DNA of 64,000 nucleotides from Cyclospora cayetanensis (taxonomy: Eukaryota; Apicomplexa; Conoidasida; Eucoccidiorida; Eimeriidae): NCBI RefSeq assembly GCF_002999335.1, contig NW_020312480.1, positions 248,001-312,000 on the forward strand. Direction: 5' to 3'. The notes beneath the pieces were generated by a model. The model was given only the letters and a program-made list of their open reading frames with translations, had not been told where the DNA came from and made no database searches. Below, piece by piece: positions 1-13,400 of the stretch. A program made the position numbers and the translations under genes. Each line of letters opens with the position of its first letter. Position 1 is the stretch's first letter.

Positions 1-192
1 CTGGCTACCCATATAGATGCAGCTAGCTACCGAAGGTTCCCTAGTAACCAACATTCCAGCTCAAGCAAATATATCCCACTCCATGTGTTCCCCACTAATA
101 CGCGCTAGCCAGCCCCACTAACACTCTCTAGGAAGGTACCGGTCACGCACCTGAATACGCTAGCAGCATGGATGTGTGTTTCTTTTTCTCAG

Positions 193-3100
193 GGCCTTAC
201 TGTATTGCTGATGCAGAAGGCTCTTGACGCAATACGCTTTCGGGCAGAGGCTGTAGGAGCTCCGGAGGCACTTCTGCTGCTGCGGGGCATCCGAAAACTT
301 CAGGTAGGTCTCATGCACCTGTTCTGGTGTGGTTCTACGGAAGCATCGCAATCGTCTGTTTAGTGAGGCCTCTATGAGCGCAAGGAAAAGGCACCAGTCG
401 CGCACTTCACGAAGAAAAAGCTTGCCATCTTTGGAGCGACAGCTTGATAGAAACTTTGTACATACCACATATAGGGCAGCCAATGGCCGCAAAACGAGTC
501 CTTGCGTTTCTACCTCTACTGTTTGTTTCTGCTTGTACCTCCATGGCTATTGCGACCCAGAAGATAAAAACTGTGGCTCTGCCTGGGCCGCTCTCTCCAT
601 ATCCAGCAGGAAGATATCCTGGGTGTTGCTGCCTTCCCCAGTTTTGGCGGCTTGTGGTGTCTCTGTCTCTATTGCTGCTTCTGCTCATATCGATACATCT
701 ATTTTACGGGTCCTTACGCCTGCCTTTGCTGATTTGGCGCACAGGTCACCCTGCCCTCGAAACTGCATGCGCCTCTAACAATAGATTTGCCACTGCTGCA
801 GCTCCAGCTGTGGCCTTCATTGCGTTCTCATTTCCTGACTCTTCCGACGGACTCCTTGCTAGAGGTGCTGTCTCGCAGTGTTTGTTGCTCTTCCCTTTAG
901 TATACTGAATGTAAGGTGATAGGGGGAAGGGGAGTTTACATACTCCTATTATCTGGCCTCAAGGGTTTTGCCCGAGTTGCACAGCCCTGTGAGTATCCGC
1001 CTTTGTGGTGTGGCTGCAGGTGGCTGCCGTGTACCTTCATTCAGCCTTTGTTGCAGAAGTCCTGTACAGCGGCGCCTCTAAGATGCAGACGCTGCCTTAC
1101 GGCTCTTTCCAGTACCAGTGCGCCCGGCTGGAGCCTTGTGAGCCATACGATACACGCATGTGGCTGTCTCTTTTGCTAGAGCTTCCGGATGACGTTTATC
1201 GTGCTGCCTCTCTCTTTTGCCCCTTAAGCTCTTTTTATGGTGTGCTGCTGTGGCCGTTACTGCCATACGCCGTATGCTGCTCGCCCCGGCGTCTAGCGTA
1301 TTCGTCATCTTTGTGATAGCTGGCGTATGCTGCTGCTTTCTTCTGCCATCTCTGTTTGTAGACGCGGCCTCTCTTGTCCTGGGATCGCCTCTCCAGCATG
1401 AGTTGCTTAGGTCTATCGACAGCCGCCTCAGCACCATGGAGCTTCACCATGCAGCTGCACTTTGCAGAACTGTGAGAGCACCACAGCTACTTGAGTCCTT
1501 CTATCTCAAGCTGGCAGTCCTTTCCTGAGGTCCTACTGCTCCCTCTAGGAAATCCAGTTATCACAGCTTGGAGCTTGACTGTTGGTTAGTTCGCTAGCAG
1601 CAAGGCAGCAAAACACTGTGCTGGGAGCCGTGCTGTAAGGCCAAAAGGAATGGGACTAATTCTTCTGGTGCTGCTGCAGATGGTCCCTTTCATGGAGCTA
1701 TGGAAACGCCTGCATTCGCCGAGTTCTCCCTGGGCGGCTCGTTCTTTGACACGACCTCTCACTGATGGATTCTTTTCCATGCCTCCAAATCCCACAGCGG
1801 CGCCAGCAGCAGCACGGAGAAACAGCAGCGGGTGTCTTCCACCTCTGCAGGTCCTTGGCCTCTCGCCAGCTGCGCAACTACCGACTAACACCCTGCCTGA
1901 GATTGATGGTGGCAGCATGACGGTGCTTTGGGAGTTTGGCTCTGCTTTTTTGCAAAAATATTTTGGAACCCCGACACGGGCTTCCGAAGCTGGGGCGGGT
2001 TTCACAGAAGGTCTCCTTGAAGGTTCCTCCAGCCGTACGGCCGTAGGGGTGGCAGAACACCCCCACGGAGCATTGCAACCTGAACATCTGCTCGCAGGAA
2101 GGCAAATGCTGCGTTGCCTCTCAACTGATGACTTTGTAGATATTATCAGGGTTATGAATGGCTGTACGTACATCCATGATGCTGGATGTTGCACACCAGG
2201 GTTCCCATGGCTGCCGATACTTTTGCATTTTGCTGGTCGCCGTGTATTTGCCCGTGGTGGGGATGGGCCATTACGAAAGGGGAATTGCTCTCTAAAGAGG
2301 ACAGGGCAGCCCTTTTCCTTAGTCCTATTAAATTTTTATTGCCTTACAAACGGGGCATTCCGTCCATGATCCTCGTGTATTAACAATCTACTGTTGCGGC
2401 CTGATGATGCTATTTTCTTGCAGACGGATACAGAAATGAGAGCGTTGAACGGCTGCTCCTTCAGGAGGCAGCTGAGCGCCTTGAAACCCCCTTGTCCCCT
2501 TCCTCTGTATCTGCACTTTTGCAGCTCCCGACGGTGAGGAACCCACAATATGCACATGTGAAGAACCCCCCCGGAGATGTAAGGGAAGAATTCATCCTTC
2601 ATGTCGTCTACCTGTCTCAAGCCTCGAACTGATATTCTGTGTGCTGCGCTGCTAAACTGTAGCCCAGGGTACCTCCGCCTGCGTTAGTTCGCGCCTTCGA
2701 GCTCCAACTCCAAAGGTTCTGCGATAACTGCACTGGTGAGTGCGTACCTCCTTGCTTGACAAGCTGGCCGTTAATCTAGCTAGCTGCATTCCCACCTACA
2801 CGGCCCTTAAGGGAGATCGCCAACCACATATCCATGTGGACAGCAAGGTTAGGTGACCAGTACTTTTGCTACCGCTTGTTGTGAACAATTCGGTAACTGC
2901 ATTGGTTACACACAAAAGCACAATAATCAGGTTACCGAGCATCCGAAGGCAGCCAGGTAGCCAATCTGTTGCACTCTCGCCGTATAGATACTTGTGCTAT
3001 TTTCTCACGGAATACAACTTCCTGCGTCCTCAGCGAGGTTGCTTCCATACGGCTTATAGGCAGGATCCTCGGTTTTGGTGTGGTTGTTGGCGTGACCCCA

Positions 3101-6100
3101 CCTTAAACATGGATATTTATCCTTTTGTTTCTACGCATGTGCAGCTTTGGAGCCGCTGCTACAGCTCTCTGCCTCCCTGCACGACGGATGGCGAGGGTCC
3201 CTACTTAGTCGTTTCCGCCTTCAGCATGTAAGCCGAAGTCTCAGCCTGGGAAACATGCATGCTGTGTGGAAGCTCATTTTTGATAGTCTCTGCTCCTAAG
3301 AAGTGTCACCTCTGGACGTTGCTTAGCTCTTGTAGAGTGCTGCGGCTTCTGCTGCTGCTGATAGTGCGTTTGTTACAGTATCCTTGCCCCAAAGACTGTT
3401 GTACATAGGATTCCTTGTGGCGATGCCTTCAACAGCTCTCTCCAGGGCATCGCTGCTGCTAAGCCAGCTATATTCAGGTGCCATTGAGAGCTTTGGGGCC
3501 TTTTAATGCCAATTCCTTTCCTCTCCTGTGCTGCTCCAAAGGGGTACGCTTCTCGGTTACCGTTTGCTGTTTTCTGCTGTAGCATGTGGAACGACTAGCT
3601 GCTGCTTCCCTACCCGAGTCAAGTGCACCCACCGAGGCGACACAGGGTGATGTAGGCCCTTGGCTGTTACTGCAGCACGTGCCGAGCCTCCTCGCTTTTG
3701 TTTCAAAGTCAGAGGACGGTGCCAGAGGCTCTTTCGCGGACCCGTGCCTACTAGCTGCTGGGGAGACGAGTCTTGCCCAAAGGGGAGGATCTCAAGGATC
3801 AAGCGTTCCAACAGTTTCCCCTGCGAAGCTTTCACCATCTGACTGCAAAGCTGCAGAACAGCCTCCCCCCGCGGCGCTGTCCCTTGCCCTCCGTGTATTG
3901 CTCCCTGCCTTATACACGCGCCATCTGCAGCCTGAGGATTTAGGGGCCCTGCTGTGCCCACTGGCACAGTGTCCCCTGCTTGGGGAATATGTGGCTGCAG
4001 CGCGGGAGACAGCTCCTCAGTCGCGTCTCGCGCTCCTCCCAGATGCCATTGGGAACCTTATTTTGCAGATCTCCGAGACTACAATGGACGGCATCCAGTG
4101 CGTACACTCCGCTCAGGCCCTTCCTCATGCTGTAGCCCCTTCAGTGTATCTCTTTTCTTTTGGTTCGTTCTGCTCCCATCTGATCCGCCTGCCGCTCCCT
4201 CTATCGCACGTACCGTCTTTTTTGTTTGTTTGCCACCATCTGTGGTCGTTTGTGGCCATATGCACCGGCGTTTCTGAGGCCAATTTCACCGCTCTGCTTG
4301 CTTAGGCCTCTGTCCCGGCCTCCATTGCGAGGCCCCAAGGCTCTGACATATGCCGTTTTCGTTCTTCTCGTGGCTCTGCCTTGATTGCGCTGAACTCCAG
4401 TGCCAACGGCTGCCTGTTCTAGCAATGCCATCCCTGTTTATCGCGCCTATTTATTTTTGCCCTGTCATTTTCCTACCGCAGGCACATCAGCCCTCTACTG
4501 CGGCTAATCAAAATCCTCGGGATGGACTCTGGGGTGTACGTACACCCGCTGCTTTCCGCTTTGCAGAGGTCATCCCTGCAGTCTCTTCATTTCGAGGTCC
4601 GCTCCCCTGTCCTTCTCCCGCCTCTTTTGCTAGCCCCTGCCTTTCACAAGCCGTTCTCCGGATCCCCACAAATAGTCAAGTGGTGCTGAAGTGCTGAAGT
4701 AGAGGCCTTGCTCTGGTGAGGACTCAACGTGCAGGATGCAACAGACCTCCTCAGTGCCCTGCTACAGTCCAGAGTCCGACATGAGCCCTTACTCCAGCGG
4801 CTTATCTCATGGTAAGTGTCGGTTGGGTGTCAGCAAACCCTGGTCTGCAACTAGTGTGCCCACTACATTTGGATTGCTGAAAACAGGGGTCTAGTGCAGG
4901 GTTACTGTGGATCCTGCCCGCACTCTCCTACCTCTTACCCTCAAGCCACATAATGACTTTTCTTCTCGTTGTTCATCATGCACATCCAAAGTCCGAGGGT
5001 TCACACTAGGCACTAGACCTTTGATTCTAGCGGCGTCTTCTTAGTGCTGTTTCTGCAGGCTTAGCAGCACCTTGGTCGCAGCCCCAGTGTTGCCCGCCTC
5101 CGCCTCTGTTGCTCTACTAGCATGCCTTCGCTGTTGCAGCGGTCTGGGATACGAGTCTGAGCAGCTGGTTGCTGTGGCATGCAGTCTGCTACAGCAGTGG
5201 CAGCAGCAGAAATACGGTAATCATTCTGGGATTGCACCAGACAGGCAGCAGCAACAGCTCCTTGAGGGGGGCTTGACCGACGAAACCGAAGTTTCTCTCC
5301 TGCATTGTCTGCTGACAGGCGAACATTTTTCTGATACGTGAGCCCACTACGCCCTCAGATACCACTGCCTAAACCCGCCGCCAAATTTTGACCATGTTAA
5401 ATGCTTACTTTTCTTGCTTGGCCAAAAAATGTCCGAATAGTAGACAGTTTGCGGCGCCTTCGAATGCAGCAGTGGCGTTCTCGCAAAGAGTAACAGGGTG
5501 CGCGTATCATTATAGCTGTTGGATTCTCTGATCTCCTCATTGCTTTCCATTATGGTGTGCATTCTTGCTGCAGCGCCACGGCGTGCTTTCGCCTGTGCGT
5601 CGAAAATATAAGAGACGGTACGCCAGCTATCAAACTCTCCTTGATCTTATGAGCCTCCTTCGATTGTACATGTGTTGTCAGGTTGTCTGTGGATGTATTA
5701 ACCTTAGCGATTGTCTGCTGTCATTTGTCGGTGATCCTGTATGCTGCATGCGCTGCCTGTGCCTATCATGATTGCGGTTCCAAGGAGTACAAGCAGCACG
5801 GGTCCGGGGGGGGCCCCCGCCGCACTCTCCAGCCCTCTACTATGAAGTGTACGAAGCGACTTTGGCCCTGCAAGAGCTAGCGAGCCGCCTGCTGGCCTTG
5901 AACTCCAAAGACGATGAGGCACTCCTTGCCTTTTGCCAACACGACCTCCCGAAGGCTTTTTGGTGAGTTGTGCCCGGCGGTACTGCTACAATTTATCTCT
6001 TTAAGAATCTCGAAACAGGGGCCGGGAAGTAACCAAGTCACCCTTACCAAAATTGTGGGCTTGAGACTTTGACTTTGGGCGGTGCACATGCTCATCGCAA

Positions 6101-7408
6101 CGGCAGCGGATGTGTATACGATAAAGCTGCGTGTATAGTTGACTCTGTGTATTTCTTTACCATATACGCCACTGTAGATGCCTGTGCCTACCGAGTACTT
6201 TGTTTATATGTAATCTTACTAGAGATCTGCATCTGCATGTACACAGATGCTGATATATGTGTGCCAAGCAGTATACATCGAGATATGTACGGTTCCAAAC
6301 ATATTTTTATGTATGCATATATGCGTATTCATTTGCATGCCAGGCACCGCCGTGAGCGCTTGTTACTTGAGAGCTTCCTTTCTTCTCCGGCCTTCGTGGA
6401 GATCCGCGCGGCCCTCACCAGTGCAAACCTTCAAGGCCTACAGCCTCTGATCACCAGCTGCGGCTTCTGTCACTTCGCCGCTACAGCAAAACCAGGTATC
6501 CCACTTTGGGATTACGGAATGTGCTGAAACAATTTGAGGGTGCTGAGCTTGCGGATTGTGTTTTTAGGGTGTTGCGTTGGGTCGTAGGGTTCGTGCCTTT
6601 GAATTTGTGGTTTAGAGTATGGGGAACAGGGGTCTTGATACAAGCACTTGGTCGCACACAGGCCAGCACTGAAGGGAAAAGGTCGCAGCGGCATACTCAC
6701 ATGCACCCACGCATACAGATGGCAAGGGCTTTGTGTCTTTGTAGAGGAGCATTGAGTCAGAAGATACCAAAATGCCTGCTTGTTCCACGTGGATTACTCG
6801 CTAAGAGATTAGAGGTTGTTGGTTTGCATGCTCTTTCTGATAGGGATGAGTGAAGTTGTGGCTGCCGATGTTTCTGGTACAGCAAAAAAGCAGGCTGATT
6901 CTCCTGTTGCTGGGCTGGCGTTGGTCTGCGTGCCTGAGGAAGAGACACTGCTGTTGCCGCAGCAGTGCGGCACCTTGTTGTTGCTGCACCAACAGCATTT
7001 GCAGCGGAGCTGCGGTCGGAGTCGTTTGTTGCTGAGGCTGCTGCATCAAACAGGTTGGGCTTCAGTTCCCATCTGGATGGATCAGGTAGGGCCCAGCGTC
7101 TCTCACCCTGTCTGTTGCTCTCCTGCCGCTCGGACACCCCTCTCTGCCCTTGCATCCCGTGTATTTTTCCTCCGTATTTCTCACTCTCCCTGCTGGCTCC
7201 TCAAGAATTCTTTGTGCGCATGGATATTGGTACGTTACGTGCGTGTGGGTGCTACATGTTCTGAAATTGGCGCTCAACGTTAAGCATCGCTGTGTGCTGT
7301 ACACCATCTGCTCACGTCTTCTGGTGTGCGATTCAGTGGCGGCAGTTGCCAGATGCAGCGGCACGAGTCTCCTATCTTCGAGCCCTGACAAATGAAGAGG
7401 ACGCCTAA
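193..7408 (+). CDS. Many-exon helical-repeat protein, RAP/FASTK-like candidate (5' end outside window)
   Basis: At least 15 short exons on the + strand can be chained. The best-supported are 193-303, 1397-1516, 1680-2163, 2424-2533, 2663-2735, 3145-3227, 3583-4097, 4482-about 4590, 4735-4811, 5059-5337, 5574-5617, 5785-5962, 6344-6495, 7005-7085 and 7337-7408. From 1397 to 6495 nearly every junction has GT-AG ends and matching phase; an exon starting at 1020 is also likely. The protein is leucine-rich with repeated amphipathic helix pairs, for example LLACLRCCSGLGYESEQL near 5118. This is typical of the helical arrays in apicomplexan RAP-domain proteins that handle organelle RNA. The last exon reads WRQLPDAAARVSYLRAL and then stops, resembling the end of a RAP domain, but the core RAP motif is not clear. 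The joins between 303 and 1397, and between 7085 and 7337 (a possible 7206-7229 exon is out of phase with the last one), are unresolved. Organelle RNA function is an inference. Confidence 0.5.
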
Positions 7409-10400
7409 ATCCATCTGAGGGCTTCTTAGTGGACTTCACTCCTCGTCTACCATCCGGGCAGCCTCCAAGCTGCTATGTGCGCACCTCTATCTGCTGCTGC
7501 AATGGTGACAGCATCTGATGCTGTATCCGGAGCTTTGTTCTGAACTGTACAGCCCCTGGGGGAGGAGACACGGGACCCTTTTTGCAACTATCTGAGACAA
7601 GGTCATGAGGGCTTCCTTTTTTGTCTCTTCGTTATTTTCATCATTCCGACATATGACCGGATACGTTAAATCTTATTTGCCTTTAGTTATGCGTTTTGCT
7701 TTTGGTAAGTAGGGCTTTTGGTAGATCTGTTGGAAGGCCCTCGCTCTTCGGCCACTGGTGGTACCTCTGGCCGTTACTGCCCACTTTGGCCTATTTCGAG
7801 GTTCTATGTTGGCAGAAATCGAGAGAGCCTGAACTGTAGAGGGATTCAGATGCTGCTGTGGTATCACTGGGTAGGTGACATCCTCACAGATGGGAAGATA
7901 GACTTAGTAACGAACGCCCTGAAGCTATCGATAAAATATTGATCTTGTTCGGACCCCTGCAAAAAACGAATGAAAGAGGCGGTTAGCATATTTATTTCTG
8001 TCCTTTGGCTGAGCCCTGAAAGCAGTGATGTGGGGCGCTGTAAAACTGAAGAGAGCAGCAGGTAGGTGGTGAAAGAGCGAGTAGGCCAGTCAGAACCCCG
8101 AAATAGGCCCTCCAGTAAAAAAATCATACTTAAAAAGGGGTCGAGGTATCTAGTGGAGTGGATTCACTGAATCACGCTGTTGGGGTCTGGAAGAATCTTC
8201 TGGCACGAGAGGTATTCCGGATTTCGCCCAGCTACAATACACGAAGTTCCACCTATTGAGGAAACACGATATTGCCAAGGTTTAACAGCGGTCTTGAAGG
8301 GTTTAGGCTAATCGACAATAAAGGCTGTTTTTGTAGCTCTTGTGGCGCTGACTGAAGCGGGAATATATCACAAGAGAACTCACATCAAATTTTATTTTGA
8401 TCTCTGTCTAGGTCTTTCCCCTGGCCAAAGCATGCACATCTTCAAATCACATACATGTTTTCCCTCTGATGAAGAGTTCTCTACAACGCGTTGCTCATTT
8501 CCTATCCAATTCATACAATTTGGCGTTTATAATTTCTTGCTTTCAGGGTAAGCATGCAGGTGTCGCAGGCAGCGAAGTCAGGCCTCGGAATTGCTAAGGC
8601 GCCAGCGCGTCGAGGCTCACACCACCTAACCAGATTGCAACGTGGGAGTTGCCCGAGAAAAGCAAGGAAACTTTTGGATGCCCCGTGAGAAAGCTCTCCG
8701 GAAGGCCTCCTAGCGGGCTTATCTATACAAAGACGTCTTGACGTACACTACAGATATTTTGCTAAGCATTAGTTACGAGCTAACTGATTGGTTTGGCTGT
8801 TCATCTGGGCTCTTTCTTTGGATGGGGGAAAGCTCAATACAATAATAGTGCACCCTGTACCTGAGGGCTACGTATGCACGTTTAGATAGGTGTGAATGCG
8901 CGGAGTGCTCAGAGCACGCTAACAGCATACACTAGCTTCCACACTTCCCTGGTTCCGGAACTCCGTGCAGTGAGGGCAAGGATGGGGGAGATTTGTGCAA
9001 GGGACTCCTACGACCGCTTTTCATGGACACTGAATGGAGCTTTATAATTCTCAAAAGAGGTGCTCCATAAGTTAACTACTCTCTTTATGAGGCCTCTCGA
9101 ATTGCGGTGACAGGCTACGCTGCCCTTAAACAGTTTCTACAAAACGTTGTTAGAATCAATAATTAGTACAGAATTGTCTGACCAGTTTGCCTATTGATGC
9201 ACAAGATTCGTTTCAGAGTCCTGTTTGTTTGAAACACTGTGATGTAATGCAGTGCACGTGTGCCTTAGATACTATATCGAACCAGGTGCGCATCCTCGGA
9301 GTGCTTTGAGGTCCCAACTAGGCGCACCATGCCAGTCATATGCTCCCCTCATCTCGGTAACTCTGAAGTAAGTGGTAATCACCATGCTTTTGCAACACTG
9401 CTGCGGCTTTGGGCATTCATATCGAGGCCTCTGATCCCCAAGTCTGCAAGATGCGTTGCGGTGTCGTTGCCAAGGACCACTGCCTCACGGGTAAACGCAA
9501 TCAGGATCACATCAGTCCATGAATGCGCAGCATATCATGAATAATGGCTTAAGATAATATTTGCTCCCCCCTTGGCAGCGGGAAGGTAAATCTACGTAAA
9601 GACGTGCATTTGAATGGCTGACCCGTCAAATGAGACCCGCGAAGAATTGGTATTCATAGGCACACTAGTTTTCCGTATCCTGGGCAAAAAGTACTAAATA
9701 AAAAAGATAATAATTTTCGCGACTCTGGTAAGATCAAGTAATTAGTGAATCGACAACTTGCTGCGCTTCATGGAGAAGCCAATCTTTGTCGAGCCTTGGC
9801 TCACTGGTAATAGGGTCACTTTCGCAGAGACTCTGGTTCCGCCAACCAGGAAAACACGGGACAAGAATATTGCTGCAAACTTCTCTGGGCAACGAGCCTA
9901 CAAGAACTCTATTGTTCAGCATTACCGGGCTGCTGCACGAGGAATTTGGCGCTGTTTGCCTCACTGTCGCAGGCATCTTGGTAGTGAGTGCTCCATTGGG
10001 ATATTGCGCAGCCAACCGAGAGGGCTTCAGGCTTGACCAGTCAGTTTTTGCAGAAGTTGTGATAGTGAAAGCCGTTTTGTTGTCTCTAAAGACGTGGTGG
10101 TTCAGCGGTTAGAATCGGGATGTCCTGATTCCTTGACGACATCAGACCGATAGTCTCAATCAGTACATAGAAACCTGTACGTACTCGAACCCAGAATTGT
10201 GAGGCTGCTAGCCTGCTGGCTGTAGCGATGAATGAAAAGGGTCAAGCAGACCTGAATCTGGGGAAATTGGGGAGATGACCCTACATGTGTTTAGGGAGCA
10301 CCTCAATTTGTCCCGCAGAAGAGTAATCGAATACATTAGTCCCACGTACAGTCCCTTCAACGCTGTGTGTAAGTAGATGATCGTGTCCATGTGCTCACCT

Positions 10401-13400
10401 TGTTTGCTTATCGCCCACGACTGGTGGAATGCTCTTCTTGACCGGTTTTAATGTGTGTGTTGAATACTGGGCTACGCGACAATAGTTCAACAGTAAGTAG
10501 CCTACAGTATTCGTTTCATGCCGCTGTTAGAGCGTCAGCTTTACTTACTACAACCGAAGGAAAATCCATTTACATGCAGCCCATGGGTGAAACAATCTAG
10601 GAGCTGCGAATGCAAGTGAATGAGCTCCGCACTCCATTGTTCAGCCTTAGTAGAAGCACTTATGGGGCTGGAAGAAAGCCTTGAAGAACTTGTTGGCCCT
10701 GTTCTCTTTTATTCTGGGGCAGGAATTTCTCCTTATACTCCGTACCCACAAAATTGAGAGTTGAGTAGAGGTTTTCCATTTGTTTTAGTGTACTCTTCTT
10801 AATCAATATTTGCTGCATATTCCATGCACAATGAAGCAAGGCCTCAGGCAGTTGATTCAAGGCAAACCACGTGAGGGCAACGTAACACGTCACCACCTTC
10901 TGCTGCGTGAGTCAGCCAGATCCCTACTTGGAGGAATAGGGGAAACTTTTCCCCTGCCAGGTCCAATAATATCTGTTTGCTTCAGGTGTAATGTGCACCA
11001 ACAAAGAAAAACCAAAAACTGATCGCAAAGCCTGCTGTCTACGCAGCATAGGGGTGACCTCGGATTGAGCACTAGCTTTGAACCACCATTAATTGGTTGT
11101 TAAAAGCCTGATAGGATCGAAACCGGAGCCTAATTCTTCCCTGCCTAGGGCTATTGTGTAGCAAACGTCCTGTTTGGGTGTTCTGTGCTCTGTAGCCCTT
11201 GCAGCTTCCACCGTAATGCACAGACTGTGGCGAGTAGCTGCTGGTTGACATCATAGGTGTGACCACATATGGCTCGTTTCACTCCTTCCTCTACAGACAA
11301 AATGTTACATAGCTTCACAATACAAAGCAAGGACGACACTCATTGTATGCGATTTACCAGCCGTGCACGCAGGAGATTTATTTCACCACCTCACGCATAG
11401 TGTGTAGCAGATGACATTTACACGGGCCGGTTAGGGTCTTTCAGGCTTCTCAGAAGAGGCCAAGAAAAATTTCGGAGGACTCAAAGGTGGGAGATGAGGC
11501 TCTCAGGGGGGCGTGGGAGCACCGCCATGAGCGTCTACGACCAACAGATGTTGTTGGCTTAGCCTTCGTGGAGATCGTGGGCAGGCTCAAGGCTGGAGTC
11601 ATGGAGAAGCAGATATCCAAGAAGAAGGATAACGGCAGAGGCAAGGTCCTAATAATGGAGAATGGGGGAAGCCTTTGTACAACGAGGCAGGTGTAGTGGC
11701 CAAAATGCTACTGTTGGCGCTGAAAAGATGGATAGTCGTGCTTCTATTAGGGCCACGAAAGTTGCCATTGCAGTTTGGAACTTTTTCAAGATGCTCTAAA
11801 TAGGAAGAAACAAGGTTGCTGCTCGTTTCTACATTGCCCTTGCTCTGTTTTTCACTCATGCCTTCGTCAGTTCGTACGAAGCCGGGGTGCGCAATCACGG
11901 CCAACTCCACATGGAGCTTTTCTACACTACCGACCAGCCTTGTTTCACTTTGCCTTCGCGAAGAACCTGATTGTTCACACCTTGCTATTTGTATTTAAGT
12001 AGGTTGCTGTGATTCTCAGGTAGTATGGACGTATTTTCAAGTACACTCTCAGCCCCTCATGTGTGTTCCTCTTTAGTCGTTTGTTTAATCTGCCTCTGTA
12101 GGGGCCTGTATGGAAGTTTCTCGCCCGAATTTTTCTTAGCCCGCCATGTTTGACAGCTTGCTGAGAAGATATGAGGCGCAAGTAGCGGAGGCCGCAGGTC
12201 TACGCTTTTCTTTTCGCGTGTCTTCTTTCGGTTGTGCTGTGGATATCAGCTAAGACGTGTGCTTCAACCTACACTAGGCGTTGAGTGATGCGGCCCCCCA
12301 TGGAGAGCCTGTGAATCTCTGGATGGATCTTTGCTTGGTACTTTCACCCTACACCCTACACACCCAATAAGACCTTTTCAAAACGCAGTTAACCGGGTTA
12401 TTAGTCTTTAGCGCTGCCATTATCCGACTTGCTAAGTAGTGTAATTGATGCTGGCGCCTTTGGCATGCATACACATGAACATGCTCATTTCCTTGCACAT
12501 CCGAGAGTCGAAAGGACGCGGAGACATGTGCGATGCCCTAAAGACCACCACGTCCTGCATCCATTACATCATGTGATGCATCCAAACCTTCACAGGCCAA
12601 TCTCAGTCAGCAGCAGGATGTATCCTCTACCCCAGGAACTCCTGCATGCGCCCCAGGAGAAAACGAACCGCATTCCGCAAATTCATCCACACCTTCTAAG
12701 CCCCTGCCTATTCCCGCTGGAAGCCCCATCCCTTCATCTATCCGTCATAAGCTGTAGCTTCTTCATCTAAAGCGGAACGGTCAAGAGCAAACAGGCTCCT
12801 AGAAAGGGGCATCCCCTGTGGACACTTGGAAAGGGTTTTCTAAGGGCCCTATAATAATGATACGGTAAAGAAAGGCAGCGTGCTGCGGGTTCGTTGGGAC
12901 GAAGGCATATTCCACAGCCCTAAAGCTACGTCGACCAGGTGTTGTTAATCTTGCTGGGCCGTGTGTCACCCAATACCTCTTAATGCCGCTCCTAATTCCC
13001 CTTTATAGCAGCTGGCGTGCTTTTCGCTCTATTTCACAATGTGATTGGTCCATTTATATACGCATTACCGTTTCCCTATTTTTCTCTGCCTCTCTTTCTT
13101 ACGCCTCTTACGCTATACTTGCCTTCGGGTTCCCTGCTCATTTGTGGGCATATCTTGCCGTCGATTTGCATCTTGCAGTGCATGCACTTCTGTTTGCCAC
13201 TTGTCGATTGTATTGAGTGTACTTTTCCCTTACACTTGCGCTACGAGACTCCCAGGCAATGTTCACGGTGTCGGGAAATCTTGAGCTACAGAACACGGTC
13301 CCTATGCGCCCTTTTCTCCCTCTTAGAACGTAATTTGATTCAAATTCTGCCTGAAACGGAGGGTGACGAAGGAAGGGTGGAAGGAGAGCTAAGCGATCGG

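Noticed and set aside
7718..7942. Frame containing WVGDILTDGK, faintly like a reverse-transcriptase active site
   Set aside because: The YxDD motif is absent and no neighbouring reverse-transcriptase blocks are present.
9329..9544. Frame with a faint retroviral-type integrase look (LWAFISRPLIPKS)
   Set aside because: No HHCC or DDE residues are seen and the similarity is too short to support.
10091..10200. tRNA-like A-box (TGGTTCAGCGGTTAG) with a GTTCGA-like word on the opposite strand downstream
   Set aside because: No B-box in the right orientation and spacing, and no cloverleaf could be drawn, so no tRNA is called.
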